From: AC-49 sp963766605
GTDB lineage: Bacteria > Actinomycetota > Thermoleophilia > Solirubrobacterales > Solirubrobacteraceae
Assembly (NCBI GenBank): GCA_963766605.1
Contig: CAVYAT010000002.1
Location: 434,001 to 498,000, forward strand
Reading direction: 5' to 3'
Length of the DNA stretch: 64,000 nt
Shown here: piece after piece, positions 51,555 to 60,003 of the stretch
How positions within the stretch are numbered: position 1 is the first letter of the stretch
Layout of the letters: each line of letters opens with the position of its first letter
Made by a program: the position numbers and the translations under genes
The notes under the pieces: generated by a model
The model's input: only the letters and a program-made list of their open reading frames with translations
Database searches by the model: none
Told to the model about the DNA's origin: nothing

Positions 51555-52574
51555 ATGGCCAAGGACGACTACACGACGATCGAGGTCGACGGCTTGGAGC
51601 TGCGGCTGTCAAACCCGGCCAAGCCGTACTTCCCGGCCGGCGACGGGCGCCCGCCGATCACCAAGCTCGAGCTCGCCGAGTACTACCTCGCGTGCGCCGA
51701 CGCGGTCCTGCTCGGCGTCCGCGAGCGGCCGGTGATCCTCAAGCGCTGGGTCAACGGCATCGACGGCGAGCCCTTCTACCAGAAGCGCGTGCCGGAGAAG
51801 CGGCCCGAGTGGCTGCAGACGACCACCGTCACGTTCCCGTCCGGGCGCAGCGCGACCGAGCTCACGCCGGTCGACACGGCGCATCTGATCTGGGGCGTCA
51901 ACCTCGGCAACATCGATTGGAACCCGTGGCCCGTCCGCCGCGCCGACGTCGATCATCCCGACGAGCTGCGCATCGACCTCGACCCGCAGCCCGACATCCC
52001 GTTCAGCCAGGTCCGCGACGTCGCCCTGACCGTCCGCGAGGTGCTCGCCGACCACGGCCTCGTTGGCTTCCCCAAGACGTCGGGCTCGCGCGGCATCCAC
52101 ATCTACGTGCGAATCGAGCCGAAATGGGACTTCACCGAGGTCCGCCGCGCCGTGCTGGCCCTGGCGCGCGAGGTTGAGCGCCGGATGCCCGGCCGGGCCA
52201 CGTCGAAGTGGTGGAAGGAGGAGCGGGTCGGCGTGTTCCTCGACTACAACCAGAACGCACGCGACCGCACGATCGCTTCGGCGTACAGCGTCCGGGCGGT
52301 CGCCGACGCGCGCGTATCGTGCGGCCTTGGCTGGGACGAGGTCGCCGACGTCGAGCCCGGCGACCTGCGCCTCGACACCGTCCCCGCGCGCCTGAAGGCC
52401 GAGGGCGACCCGCTGGCCACGATCGACGACGTCCACCACTCGCTGGACCAGCTCCACGACCTTGCTCGCCGCGACGAGGAGGAGGGCCTCGGCGACGCGC
52501 CGTGGCCGCCCAACTTCGCCAAGCAGAAGGGTGAGCCCAAGCGCGTGCAGCCCAGCCGCGCGCGCAAGGACTAG
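51555..52574 (+). CDS. LigD-type polymerase/primase domain (NHEJ)
   Basis: A 339-residue stand-alone PolDom of the LigD archaeo-eukaryotic primase family. The metal-binding D141-x-D143 (ELRIDLDPQP), the SGSRGIHIYV nucleotide site and the third carboxylate in VFLDYNQ are visible. It fills gaps or adds nucleotides at double-strand breaks, working with Ku and a ligase. An ATP-dependent ligase gene lies 1.8 kb away; no Ku gene is in the window. The TAG stop lies inside the left edge of the 300-bp inverted repeat. Confidence 0.9.
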   Translation: MAKDDYTTIEVDGLELRLSNPAKPYFPAGDGRPPITKLELAEYYLACADAVLLGVRERPVILKRWVNGIDGEPFYQKRVPEKRPEWLQTTTVTFPSGRSATELTPVDTAHLIWGVNLGNIDWNPWPVRRADVDHPDELRIDLDPQPDIPFSQVRDVALTVREVLADHGLVGFPKTSGSRGIHIYVRIEPKWDFTEVRRAVLALAREVERRMPGRATSKWWKEERVGVFLDYNQNARDRTIASAYSVRAVADARVSCGLGWDEVADVEPGDLRLDTVPARLKAEGDPLATIDDVHHSLDQLHDLARRDEEEGLGDAPWPPNFAKQKGEPKRVQPSRARKD

Positions 52575-52870
52575 CTGTAGGTCCCAGGCATGTTGTTCGG
52601 TTGATGTGCGGTTCCCGGGAGTTCGGAAGTGCGTCACTGAGGAAGGCGCAGTCACCGGCGCCGGCGGCGTTGGGAGGCACGAATCGCAGCCCCAGCCCCT
52701 CTGCGCCGGCCAACGTCCCGTTCTGGTGCCCATAGGCCACAGAACGGGACGTTCGCCTACGCGCGAGCTCCCGGGCGACCCGGCCCCCCTTCCTCAGTGA
52801 TGCAGTTGTGCGCCACCGCCCGCGCCCGCGACCCGCGGAGGCGACCAACGTGCCCGGGAACTACAACTAG
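52571..52870. repeat. 300-bp imperfect inverted-repeat element (MITE-like)
   Basis: Its ends, CTAG...GTTG (52571-52595) and the complement 52846-52870, match at 21 of 25 positions. Inside are perfect pairs at 52634-52646 with 52788-52800 (13 bp) and 52712-52725 with 52740-52753 (14 bp), around a short loop. Both ends begin with CTAG. It fills the whole gap between two convergent genes and encodes no protein I can support. It may be a non-autonomous mobile element now acting as a double terminator. Confidence 0.55.
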
Positions 52871-52874
52871 CGAG

Positions 52875-54332
52875 CTACGCAGGCTCCTCGAGCAGCTCCA
52901 GTCCCGCGGTGGCGACGATGCCTTCCTCAAACGCGCGCTCGGGGTCGGGCGGCGGCGCGTGGGAGGCGGCGCTGCCGGGCAGCAGCCAGCTCAGCACGGC
53001 GCAGGCGACCGCGATCGCCGCCGCGACGAGCGCCGTCGCGCGGTACGAGTGCAGCGTCGGCACATTGCCCGTCCCCAGCGCCCGCAGCAGCGTGATGCAC
53101 AGGCCGCTGCCGATCGAGAACCCGACGTAGCGAGACACCTGGTAGAAGCCCATCGCGCTGCCGGTCTCGTCGGCCGGAATCGCGTTGACGATCAGCCCCG
53201 GCATCGCCGCGTAGGTGTAGCCGAGGCCGAGGCCGATCAGGCTCATCGTCACGAACATCTGCCACAGCGCGGTCGAGGTCAGGGCGAAGAAGAGCATCGC
53301 CAGCGCGACCGTCAGCGAACCGACCGGGATGATCGCGCGCAGCCCGATCCGCCGCTGCGCCGCGGGCAGCGTGCGGCTGGCCACGAAGCTCAGCACCGAC
53401 ATCGGCACGAGCGTCAGGCCCGCGACGAACACCGACTCGCCGAGCCCGAACCCCGGCAGCTGCACGAACGACGTGACCGACACCAGCACGATGTACATCG
53501 TCACCCCGAGCACGAGCCCGGCGAGGTTGGCGGTCAGCACGTTGCGGTGGCGCAACAGCCGCAGCTGCACGAGCGGGTCGCGCGTCGCCAGCTCGTGGCG
53601 CGCCCACAGGGCCAACAGCGCGACCCCGGCGGCCATCAGCCCCACCGTCCGCGGTGACCCCCAGCCCCAGTCGGGCGCGCGGTCGAGCCCGATCAGCAGC
53701 ATCACGAGACCCGAAGCGATCATCAGCGCGCCGGCGAGGTCGATCTGGCGCCGCCGTCCGGTGTCGCTCGCGGCGGGCACGAACAGCGCCGCGAGCGCGA
53801 ACGCCAACACGGTGAAGATCGAGCCGCACCAGAACGCCGCCGAGATCGAGATCTGGTCGGCGACGAGCCCGGTGAGCGGGTAGCCGAGGCCGACTCCGGC
53901 CATCGCGGCGACCGACAGCAGCGCGATCGTCGGCCCGGCGCGCGCGGCCGACACGTGCTCGCGGGCGACGGCGACCGACAGCGGGAGCAGCGCGAGGCCG
54001 AGGCCCTGCATCGCGCGGCCCGCGACGAGCACCGGCAGCGACGTCGCCAGCGCGGCCAGCGCGCCGCCGACGGCGACGGCGGCCAGCGTCCCGAGCAGCA
54101 CCCGGCGCCGGTGGCGCCCGTCGCCGAGGCGCCCGAGCAGCGGCGACGACACGGCGCCGACGACCAGCGTCGCGGTCAGCGACCACTGCGTGCTGCTGAC
54201 GCTCGCGTGCAGGTCGCGGGCGATGGCCGGGATCAGCGGGGCGCCGAGGCTCGAGATCACCGCCATCACGACGCAGATGAACACCAGCGACCGCACGAGC
54301 GCGCGTTCGCGCGTCTCGGTTGTCGGCGTCAC
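52875..54332 (-). CDS. MFS transporter, DHA2-like
   Basis: A 485-residue transporter with about 14 hydrophobic helices. Motif A GRLGDGRHRRRVLLG and the helix-5 motif GLGYPLTGLVADQ fit DHA2 drug exporters. The C-terminal tail is soluble and acidic (PDPERAFEEGIV). GTG 54332 overlaps the ligase stop (GTGA), so the ligase and pump genes are cotranscribed; this link between DNA repair and export is unusual. The stop lies 5 bp outside the inverted-repeat element. Confidence 0.9.
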   Translation of the reverse strand: MTPTTETRERALVRSLVFICVVMAVISSLGAPLIPAIARDLHASVSSTQWSLTATLVVGAVSSPLLGRLGDGRHRRRVLLGTLAAVAVGGALAALATSLPVLVAGRAMQGLGLALLPLSVAVAREHVSAARAGPTIALLSVAAMAGVGLGYPLTGLVADQISISAAFWCGSIFTVLAFALAALFVPAASDTGRRRQIDLAGALMIASGLVMLLIGLDRAPDWGWGSPRTVGLMAAGVALLALWARHELATRDPLVQLRLLRHRNVLTANLAGLVLGVTMYIVLVSVTSFVQLPGFGLGESVFVAGLTLVPMSVLSFVASRTLPAAQRRIGLRAIIPVGSLTVALAMLFFALTSTALWQMFVTMSLIGLGLGYTYAAMPGLIVNAIPADETGSAMGFYQVSRYVGFSIGSGLCITLLRALGTGNVPTLHSYRATALVAAAIAVACAVLSWLLPGSAASHAPPPDPERAFEEGIVATAGLELLEEPA

Positions 54333-55291
54333 TGGTCGAGCTGGTCGACCGTGCAGTCGGCCGGCGCCTTGTCGTCGCGCCAGCGCTGGACCTTCGTGCC
54401 GTGGCGGATGCGGCCGCCGGAGGTGTGGTCGAACGTGACCTCGACGACGAGCTCCGGACGAAGCTCGATCCACTCGAGGTCGCGGCCCTGCGTCCAGCGG
54501 CTCGGCTCGCCGGAGCCGCGCTGGCCGGTCTCATACGGCGCGAGCGAGGCGACGAGCTCGCGCTTCTCCTTGGCGCTGAAGCCCGAGCTGTGGCCGACCT
54601 CGCGCAGCTTGCCGTCCGGCGTGTACATGCCGAGAATCAGCGCGCCGACGGTCCCCGGCGCCTTGCCCGGCCGCCAGCCGACGACGACCGCGTCGGCCGT
54701 GCGCACGCGCTTGACCTTGACCATGCCGGTGCGCTCACCGGGCTTGTAGAGCGCGTCGAGCTGCTTGGCGATGACGCCCTCGGCGCCCTGGAGCCACCCC
54801 TGGGCGCCGTCGGCAGACTTGACCATCGGCGTCAGTTCCAGCGGCGCGACGATGAAGTCCTGCAGGGCGGCGCGGCGCTCGCGGTAGGGGAGGTCGAGCA
54901 GGACGTCGGCGCCGCGTGCGAGCAGGTCGAAGGCGACGAACGTCGCCGGCGTCTCCTGCGCGAGGCGGTTCACGCGCGACTGCGCGGGGTGGATACGCTG
55001 GCCGAGCAGGTCGAAGTCCTGGGCACCGACCGACCGGTCGCCGCCCGGCGTGTGCACGACGATCTCGCCGTCGAGCACGCACGGCTCGTCGAACGGGAAC
55101 TCGAGCTCTGGGAAGTAGCGCCGCAGCCCGCGCGCGTTGCGCGACTGCAGGTCGATGTCGTCGCCGTCGACGAACGCCAGGCAGCGAAAGCCGTCCCACT
55201 TGGGCTCATAGGCCCACTCGTCGCCCTCGGGCAACATCACGCGCGACAGCGCGAGCTGGGGCTTGAGCGGCGGCGTGAGCGGAAGCGACAT
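54329..55291 (-). CDS. ATP-dependent DNA ligase (LigD ligase domain-like)
   Basis: A 320-residue ligase. The adenylation motif EPKWDGFR gives Lys31, followed by DGEIVVHTPGG (motif III) and KVKRVRTADAV (motif V). An OB fold makes the C-terminus. Size and sequence fit the ligase module of LigD or LigC, used in Ku-dependent end joining. ATG 55291 is preceded by AGAGGAA. It is divergent from the DtxR-type gene by 24 bp and overlaps the MFS gene. Confidence 0.92.
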   Translation of the reverse strand: MSLPLTPPLKPQLALSRVMLPEGDEWAYEPKWDGFRCLAFVDGDDIDLQSRNARGLRRYFPELEFPFDEPCVLDGEIVVHTPGGDRSVGAQDFDLLGQRIHPAQSRVNRLAQETPATFVAFDLLARGADVLLDLPYRERRAALQDFIVAPLELTPMVKSADGAQGWLQGAEGVIAKQLDALYKPGERTGMVKVKRVRTADAVVVGWRPGKAPGTVGALILGMYTPDGKLREVGHSSGFSAKEKRELVASLAPYETGQRGSGEPSRWTQGRDLEWIELRPELVVEVTFDHTSGGRIRHGTKVQRWRDDKAPADCTVDQLDQ

Positions 55292-55295
55292 TTCC

Positions 55296-55306
55296 TCTAG
55301 CCTAGA
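55296..55306. promoter_or_regulatory. DtxR-like operator TCTAGCCTAGA
   Basis: A perfect palindrome of 5-bp arms around one C, in the 24-bp gap between the ligase and DtxR-type genes. The centre TAGCCTA matches the core of the DtxR/IdeR consensus. It would cover the start region of both genes. Confidence 0.6.
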
Positions 55307-55315
55307 CTGGACGCC

Positions 55316-56032
55316 ATGGCTGAGGATCACGCCACTGTCGCCGAGGAGGAGTACCTCCAGACGCTGTACTGGCTGTATGAGGCCGGTCTGCCGATGACCG
55401 GCGCCAACGTCGCGCGCGCGATGCAGCTGTCGGCGCCGACCGTGCACGAGATGGTCGGGCGCCTGGAACGCGACGGGTACATCACCCGCGCCGGCGACCG
55501 CTCGATCTCGTTCACCGCCTCGGGCCAGGAGCACGCCGAGGACATGGTCCGCCGCCACCGGCTGATCGAGCGCTTCCTCACCGACGTGCTCCAGATCCCG
55601 TGGGACGAGGTCCATGAGGAGGCCGAACGGCTCGAGCACGCGATGTCGCCGGTGCTCCAGGAGCGGATGCTGGCGGCGATCGGCGACGCCAAGACCTGCC
55701 CGCACGGCCACCCGATCGAAGCCGGCGCTCGGATCGAGGGTGCACCGCTGGCCGACGTCGAGATCGGCGCCTCGGTGACCGTCCTGCGCTTCGAGAACGA
55801 GGCCGAGGACCTGCTCCAGGTGTTGAAGGTCAGCGGGCTCGAGCCCGGCCTGGAGGGCACGGTCGTCGTCTCCGACGATGATGAGGTCGTCGTCGAGACC
55901 GTCGACGGCCAGCGCTGCGTCGTCACCGCCAGCGTCGCCCAGACCGTCTCCGTGCTCGCCGATCCGTCGCCGCCGCCGCGCGTCACGCTGCCCGACCAGC
56001 TCGTGCTGGGCCGGGAGCGCTACGGGCGCTAG
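55316..56032 (+). CDS. DtxR/MntR family metal-dependent repressor
   Basis: A 238-residue regulator with three domains. The winged helix (VARAMQLSAPTVHEMVGRLE) is followed by the dimerisation and metal-binding domain (HRLIERFLTDVL, HEEAERLEHAMS, CPHGHPI), and an SH3-like FeoA domain closes the C-terminus (VTVLRFENEAEDLLQVLKVS). It senses Fe2+ or Mn2+ and represses metal uptake genes, none of which is next to it. It lies beside its own DtxR-like site and is divergent from the ligase. Confidence 0.9.
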   Translation: MAEDHATVAEEEYLQTLYWLYEAGLPMTGANVARAMQLSAPTVHEMVGRLERDGYITRAGDRSISFTASGQEHAEDMVRRHRLIERFLTDVLQIPWDEVHEEAERLEHAMSPVLQERMLAAIGDAKTCPHGHPIEAGARIEGAPLADVEIGASVTVLRFENEAEDLLQVLKVSGLEPGLEGTVVVSDDDEVVVETVDGQRCVVTASVAQTVSVLADPSPPPRVTLPDQLVLGRERYGR

Positions 56033-56047
56033 CCTCGGCGCTCGTCG

Positions 56048-57160
56048 TCAGGCCGGCGCCGGCGTCGCGCTGCGGACCTCGGCGAGCGCCGCGGCCAGCC
56101 GCTGCACGCCCTCCTCGATGCGGTCCGCGGTGACGCCGGAGTAGGCCAGGCGCATCGTGTTCTCGCCGCCGTCGAGCAGGAAGTCGGTGCCCTTGACGAA
56201 CGCGACGCCGCGCGAGGCGGCGAAGTCGAACAGCGCCGATACGTCGGTGCCCTCGGCCAGCGTCACCCACATGAAGTAGCCGCCCTCGGGCGCTGTGAAC
56301 GACGCCTCGGGGATGTGGCGTTGGAGCGAGTCGGCGAGCACGTCGACGCGGTCAGACAGCGCGGCCTTGACCGTCTCGATCGAGCGCTCGATCGCGCCCG
56401 ACTGGCAGAACTCGTAGACCATCGCCTCGGCGATCATGTTGGGCGAGATGTAGGTGCTGGTCGCGCGCTTGATGATCCGCGCGATCACCGGCTCGGGGCC
56501 GACGAGGTAGCCGACGCGGATGCCGGGGCAGACCGTCTTGGAGAACGACGACGCGTAGACGACGCGGCCGCTGTGGTCCTGCGACAGCATCGTCGGCAGC
56601 ATCTCGCCGGCGAACCGCAACTCGATGTACGGGTCGTCCTCGAAGACAACGAAGTCGTGCTCGCTGGCGAGCGACAGCAGCTTCTGGCGCTTGGCCTGCG
56701 ACAGGGTGTAGCCGGCCGGGTTCTGGAAGTTGGGGATGATGTGCGCGAGCTTCGGCCGCAGGCCGCCCTCGAGCACCTCGGCGAGCGCATCGACGTCGAT
56801 CCCGTCGGTCTCGAGCTCGACCATCCGGACGTCGGCGCCGCGGCCGGTCAGCGACAGCAGCGTGCGGTCATACGTCGGGCGCTCGACGATCACCGCGTCG
56901 CCGGCGCTGACCAGCTCGTCGAACAGGAACGCGTCGGCCTGCATCGATCCGTTGGTCACCAGCACCTGGTTCTCGGACACTGCGTGGCGCTCGGCGATCC
57001 AGCGCCGCAGCGGCACGTAGCCGATCGACGTGCCGTATCCGGTGGCGCCGCCGGGGTCGTTGGTCAGGGCGCGCGCGGCCGCGTCCTTGAGCCCCTCGAC
57101 GTCGATGATGTCGAGCGACGGGGCGCCGCGGGCGAAGGAGATCACGTCACTGGGGGCCAT
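56048..57160 (-). CDS. PLP-dependent aminotransferase (class I/II)
   Basis: A 370-residue aminotransferase. The PLP Schiff-base Lys is K208 in SSFSKTVCPGIRVGY; NFQNPAGYTLS and FEDDPYIELRF supply the cofactor Asn and Asp. It lacks the N-terminal winged helix of MocR regulators and resembles their catalytic half, or 2-aminoadipate/aromatic aminotransferases. It lies 15 bp downstream of the convergent DtxR gene and 22 bp downstream of a small membrane protein gene on the other side. Confidence 0.9.
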   Translation of the reverse strand: MAPSDVISFARGAPSLDIIDVEGLKDAAARALTNDPGGATGYGTSIGYVPLRRWIAERHAVSENQVLVTNGSMQADAFLFDELVSAGDAVIVERPTYDRTLLSLTGRGADVRMVELETDGIDVDALAEVLEGGLRPKLAHIIPNFQNPAGYTLSQAKRQKLLSLASEHDFVVFEDDPYIELRFAGEMLPTMLSQDHSGRVVYASSFSKTVCPGIRVGYLVGPEPVIARIIKRATSTYISPNMIAEAMVYEFCQSGAIERSIETVKAALSDRVDVLADSLQRHIPEASFTAPEGGYFMWVTLAEGTDVSALFDFAASRGVAFVKGTDFLLDGGENTMRLAYSGVTADRIEEGVQRLAAALAEVRSATPAPA

Positions 57161-57182
57161 GCCCTCAGCTTAACCAGGCGGC

Positions 57183-57401
57183 TCAGGCGGCACCCTGCTC
57201 GTCGTCGGCATCGCGCTGGTGGCGCAGGCGGTCCGCGGCGACGAGACCGATGTAGACGACGAGCAGGATCGCCAGTGGGATGACGAGAAAGGTCACGAAG
57301 AGGATCGCCCCGATGAGCGCGGCGATCAGGACGATCATCAGCAGCCGCAGCGGCTGCATTGCTGATCGTCGGCGACGGAGCGGCGGTCCGTCAGGCGCCA
57401 T
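57183..57401 (-). CDS. Small membrane protein
   Basis: A 72-residue protein with two hydrophobic segments (LLMIVLIAALIGAILFVTFL, then IPLAILLVVYIGLVA) and a charged, acidic C-terminus. ATG 57401 overlaps the preceding Pro-rich gene by 11 bp; ATG 57359 would give 58 residues and still include both segments. Function unknown; it may anchor or accompany the Pro-rich protein. Confidence 0.6.
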   Translation of the reverse strand: MAPDGPPLRRRRSAMQPLRLLMIVLIAALIGAILFVTFLVIPLAILLVVYIGLVAADRLRHQRDADDEQGAA

Positions 57402-57909
57402 CGTCGGCGGGCGGGCGCGTCGCCGGCGGCTTCGGTACGTAGTCGCGGATGCTGCGCGGCTCGGGCGCCGGCGTCGGCTCCTCGGGCGGCTTGAGCGGGA
57501 GCGGGGGGAGCGGCGCCGGGGGCGGCGGCGGGGGCGGCGCGACCGCCAGCGGAGGCGGCGGCGGGGCGACGGGCGGTGGTGCGGGGGGCGGCGCCGCGGG
57601 CGGCGGTTTGGCCAGACCGTCGACGAGCTTTGAGACGTCGGCCATCAGCGTCTCGACGGTTGCCGACAGCCGCTCCTGCGAGCGCCGCAGCTCCTCGAGC
57701 CGGTCATCGGGCGCCGGGGCGGCCGGCTGCGAGGCGGGCGGCGGCTCGGCCGCGGGCGGCGGGGCGAGGTGGTCCGACGGTGGCGGCTCGACCGGCCGCC
57801 CGTCGTACTCGTGCCCGAGCGTCGAGAACGCACGCTCGAGGTCGCGCAGCTTGCACTCGAGCTCGCTCAGGCCCGCCGCGACGTCGGACTCGGAATCCCC
57901 GCTGGCCAC
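57391..57909 (-). CDS. Proline-rich coiled-coil protein
   Basis: A 172-residue protein of unknown function. The N-terminal 35 residues and a stretch near residues 70-100 (RLEELRRSQERLSATVETLM) are amphipathic helices that may form coiled coils. Between and after them lie long proline-rich tracts, including runs of PPPP. No signal peptide. It overlaps the small membrane protein gene, and sucCD lies upstream on the same strand. Confidence 0.6.
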   Translation of the reverse strand: MASGDSESDVAAGLSELECKLRDLERAFSTLGHEYDGRPVEPPPSDHLAPPPAAEPPPASQPAAPAPDDRLEELRRSQERLSATVETLMADVSKLVDGLAKPPPAAPPPAPPPVAPPPPPLAVAPPPPPPPAPLPPLPLKPPEEPTPAPEPRSIRDYVPKPPATRPPADDGA

Positions 57910-57933
57910 GCCCCTCAGGCTAGCGGACGATGC

Positions 57934-58812
57934 TCAGGAACCGAGAATCTGCATGGCGATTTCCGACACCTCGGTCGGTGTGCGCCCGACGCGCACACCG
58001 CACGCCTCCAGCGCCTCGATCTTCGCCGCTGCGCTGCCGCTCGAGCCCGAAACGATCGCGCCCGCGTGGCCCATCGTCTTGCCCGGCGGCGCGGTGACCC
58101 CGGCGATATAGCCGACGACCGGCTTGGTCACGTTGTCCTTGATGAACTGCGCGGCCTCCTCCTCGGCCGACCCGCCGATCTCGCCCGAGATGACGATCAG
58201 CTCGGTCTGCGGGTCGTCCTGGAACAGGGCGATGATGTCGATGAAGTTCGAGCCCGGTACCGGGTCGCCGCCGATGCCGACGATCGACGAGTTGCCGAAG
58301 CCGCGCAGGGCCAGTTCGTTGCCGATCTGGTACGTCAGCGTCCCCGAGCGCGACACGACGCCGACGTTGCCCTCCTTGAAGAACGACGCCGGGATGATCC
58401 CAACGTTCGCCTTGCCCGGTGACAGCACGCCCGGGCAGTTGGGGCCGATCAGCCGCGTCTGCGGATGGCGGGTCTGGAGGTGATTGAACACGCGCAGCTC
58501 GTCGTGAGCCGGGATGCCCTCAGTGATGCAGATGATCGTCTCGACCCCGGCGTCGGCGGCCTCGAGGATCGAGTCGGCCGCGAACGGCGGCGGCACGAAT
58601 ACCATCGCGGTGTTGGCGCCGGTTTCCGCGATCGCCTTGGCGAACGTGTTGAAGACGGGGATGCCCTCGACCTCGAAGCCGCCCTTGCCCGGCGTCACGC
58701 CGGCGACGACGGTCGTGCCGTAGCGGCGGTTGTTGAGCGTGTGGAACGTGCCCTCGCGGCCGGTGATGCCCGACGTGCAGAGCCGCGTCTCGGTGCCGAC
58801 GATGACGCTCAT
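57934..58812 (-). CDS. sucD: Succinyl-CoA synthetase alpha subunit
   Basis: A 292-residue subunit. The CoA site GITGREGTFH, NCPGVLSPGKANVGI and the phospho-His motif TMGHAGAIVSG are all present. With SucC it converts succinyl-CoA to succinate and makes ATP or GTP in the citric acid cycle. ATG 58812 overlaps the sucC stop (ATGA). Confidence 0.97.
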   Translation of the reverse strand: MSVIVGTETRLCTSGITGREGTFHTLNNRRYGTTVVAGVTPGKGGFEVEGIPVFNTFAKAIAETGANTAMVFVPPPFAADSILEAADAGVETIICITEGIPAHDELRVFNHLQTRHPQTRLIGPNCPGVLSPGKANVGIIPASFFKEGNVGVVSRSGTLTYQIGNELALRGFGNSSIVGIGGDPVPGSNFIDIIALFQDDPQTELIVISGEIGGSAEEEAAQFIKDNVTKPVVGYIAGVTAPPGKTMGHAGAIVSGSSGSAAAKIEALEACGVRVGRTPTEVSEIAMQILGS

Positions 58813-59960
58813 AGGTCCTCCCCCGCCGCCAGCTTGACGACCATCTCGGCCGCCTCGAGCATCGTCGTCGCCGAGTGGACGTTGGGCAGGTTGGCCTCGG
58901 TGACGATCTGGCGGCCCTCGACGTCGTTGGTGCCGTCGAGGCGCACGACGAACGGCACCGTGGGGTTGATCTGGTGAAACGCGGCGACGAGCCCGTTGGC
59001 GACCTCGTCGCAGCGCGTGATCCCGCCGAAGATGTTGAACAGCACGGCCTTGACCTTGGGGTCGGACAGGATGACCTCGACCGCGCTGGTGATCGCCTCG
59101 GCCTTCGAGCCGCCGCCCGCGTCGAGGAAGTTCGCGGGCTTGCCGCCGGCCAGCGAGACGACGTCGAGCGTGCTCATCACGAGCCCCGCGCCGTTGCCGA
59201 GGATTCCGATGTCGCCGTCGAGCTTGACGTACGTCAGCCCGCGCTCCTTGGCCATCTGCTCCTGGGGGTCCTCGGCGCCCGGGTTGCGCAGCGCGGCGTT
59301 GTCGGCGTGGCGGTACAGCGCGTTGCCGTCGAGCGTGACCTTGGCGTCGAGCGCCTTGACGCTGCGGTCTCCGAGCACGACCAGTGGGTTGACCTCGACC
59401 AGCATCGCCTCCTCGGCGACGTAGGCCGCGTAGAGCTGGGCCAGGATCGCGCCGACCGGCCGCACGAGATCGGCGTCGAGGCCGGCGTCGAAGGCCAGCC
59501 GGCGGCCGTGGAAGCCCTGGAAGCCCAGCAACGGGTCGACGTGCAGGCGGGCGATCGCGTCGGGGTTGGTCTCCGCGACCTCCTCGATCTCGACGCCGCC
59601 CTCCTTGGACAGCATCATCAGCGTCGAGCTGGCGGCACGGTCGAACACGACCGACGCGTAGTACTCCTCCTTGATGTCGGAGGCCTCCTCGATCCACACC
59701 TGGTGGACGGTGTGACCGCGAATGTCCATGCCGAGGATCGCCCCGGCGTGGGTTCGCGCCTCGTCGGAGTTCTGGGCCACCTTGATGCCGCCGGCCTTGC
59801 CGCGCCCACCGATCAGCACCTGCGCCTTGACCACGCAGGGGTAGCCGATCTCGTCGGCGGCGGCGACCGCCTCGTCGACGGTTTCGGCCGGTTTTCCGGC
59901 CGGCACCGGGATGCCGTGGCGGGCGAATAGTTGCTTGCCTTGGTATTCGAGCAGGTCCAT
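58809..59960 (-). CDS. sucC: Succinyl-CoA synthetase beta subunit
   Basis: A 383-residue subunit with an ATP-grasp domain starting MDLLEYQGKQLFARHGIPVP. VKAQVLIGGRGKAGGIK binds the nucleotide; EVNPLVVLG binds Mg2+; the C-terminal domain has NIFGGITRCDEVA. ATG 59960 gives the standard N-terminus; codons further upstream are not needed. It precedes sucD in the usual order. The HAD gene is divergent, 43 bp away. Confidence 0.97.
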   Translation of the reverse strand: MDLLEYQGKQLFARHGIPVPAGKPAETVDEAVAAADEIGYPCVVKAQVLIGGRGKAGGIKVAQNSDEARTHAGAILGMDIRGHTVHQVWIEEASDIKEEYYASVVFDRAASSTLMMLSKEGGVEIEEVAETNPDAIARLHVDPLLGFQGFHGRRLAFDAGLDADLVRPVGAILAQLYAAYVAEEAMLVEVNPLVVLGDRSVKALDAKVTLDGNALYRHADNAALRNPGAEDPQEQMAKERGLTYVKLDGDIGILGNGAGLVMSTLDVVSLAGGKPANFLDAGGGSKAEAITSAVEVILSDPKVKAVLFNIFGGITRCDEVANGLVAAFHQINPTVPFVVRLDGTNDVEGRQIVTEANLPNVHSATTMLEAAEMVVKLAAGEDL

Positions 59961-60003
59961 GAGCGGGCGGGGACGATAGCCAAATGGCAGAATGCCCGTT
60001 CTC

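Noticed and set aside
52132..52848. Possible protein reading on the minus strand over the 300-bp element
   Set aside because: It overlaps the LigD polymerase gene and is rich in Arg and Gly; the element is better explained by base pairing.
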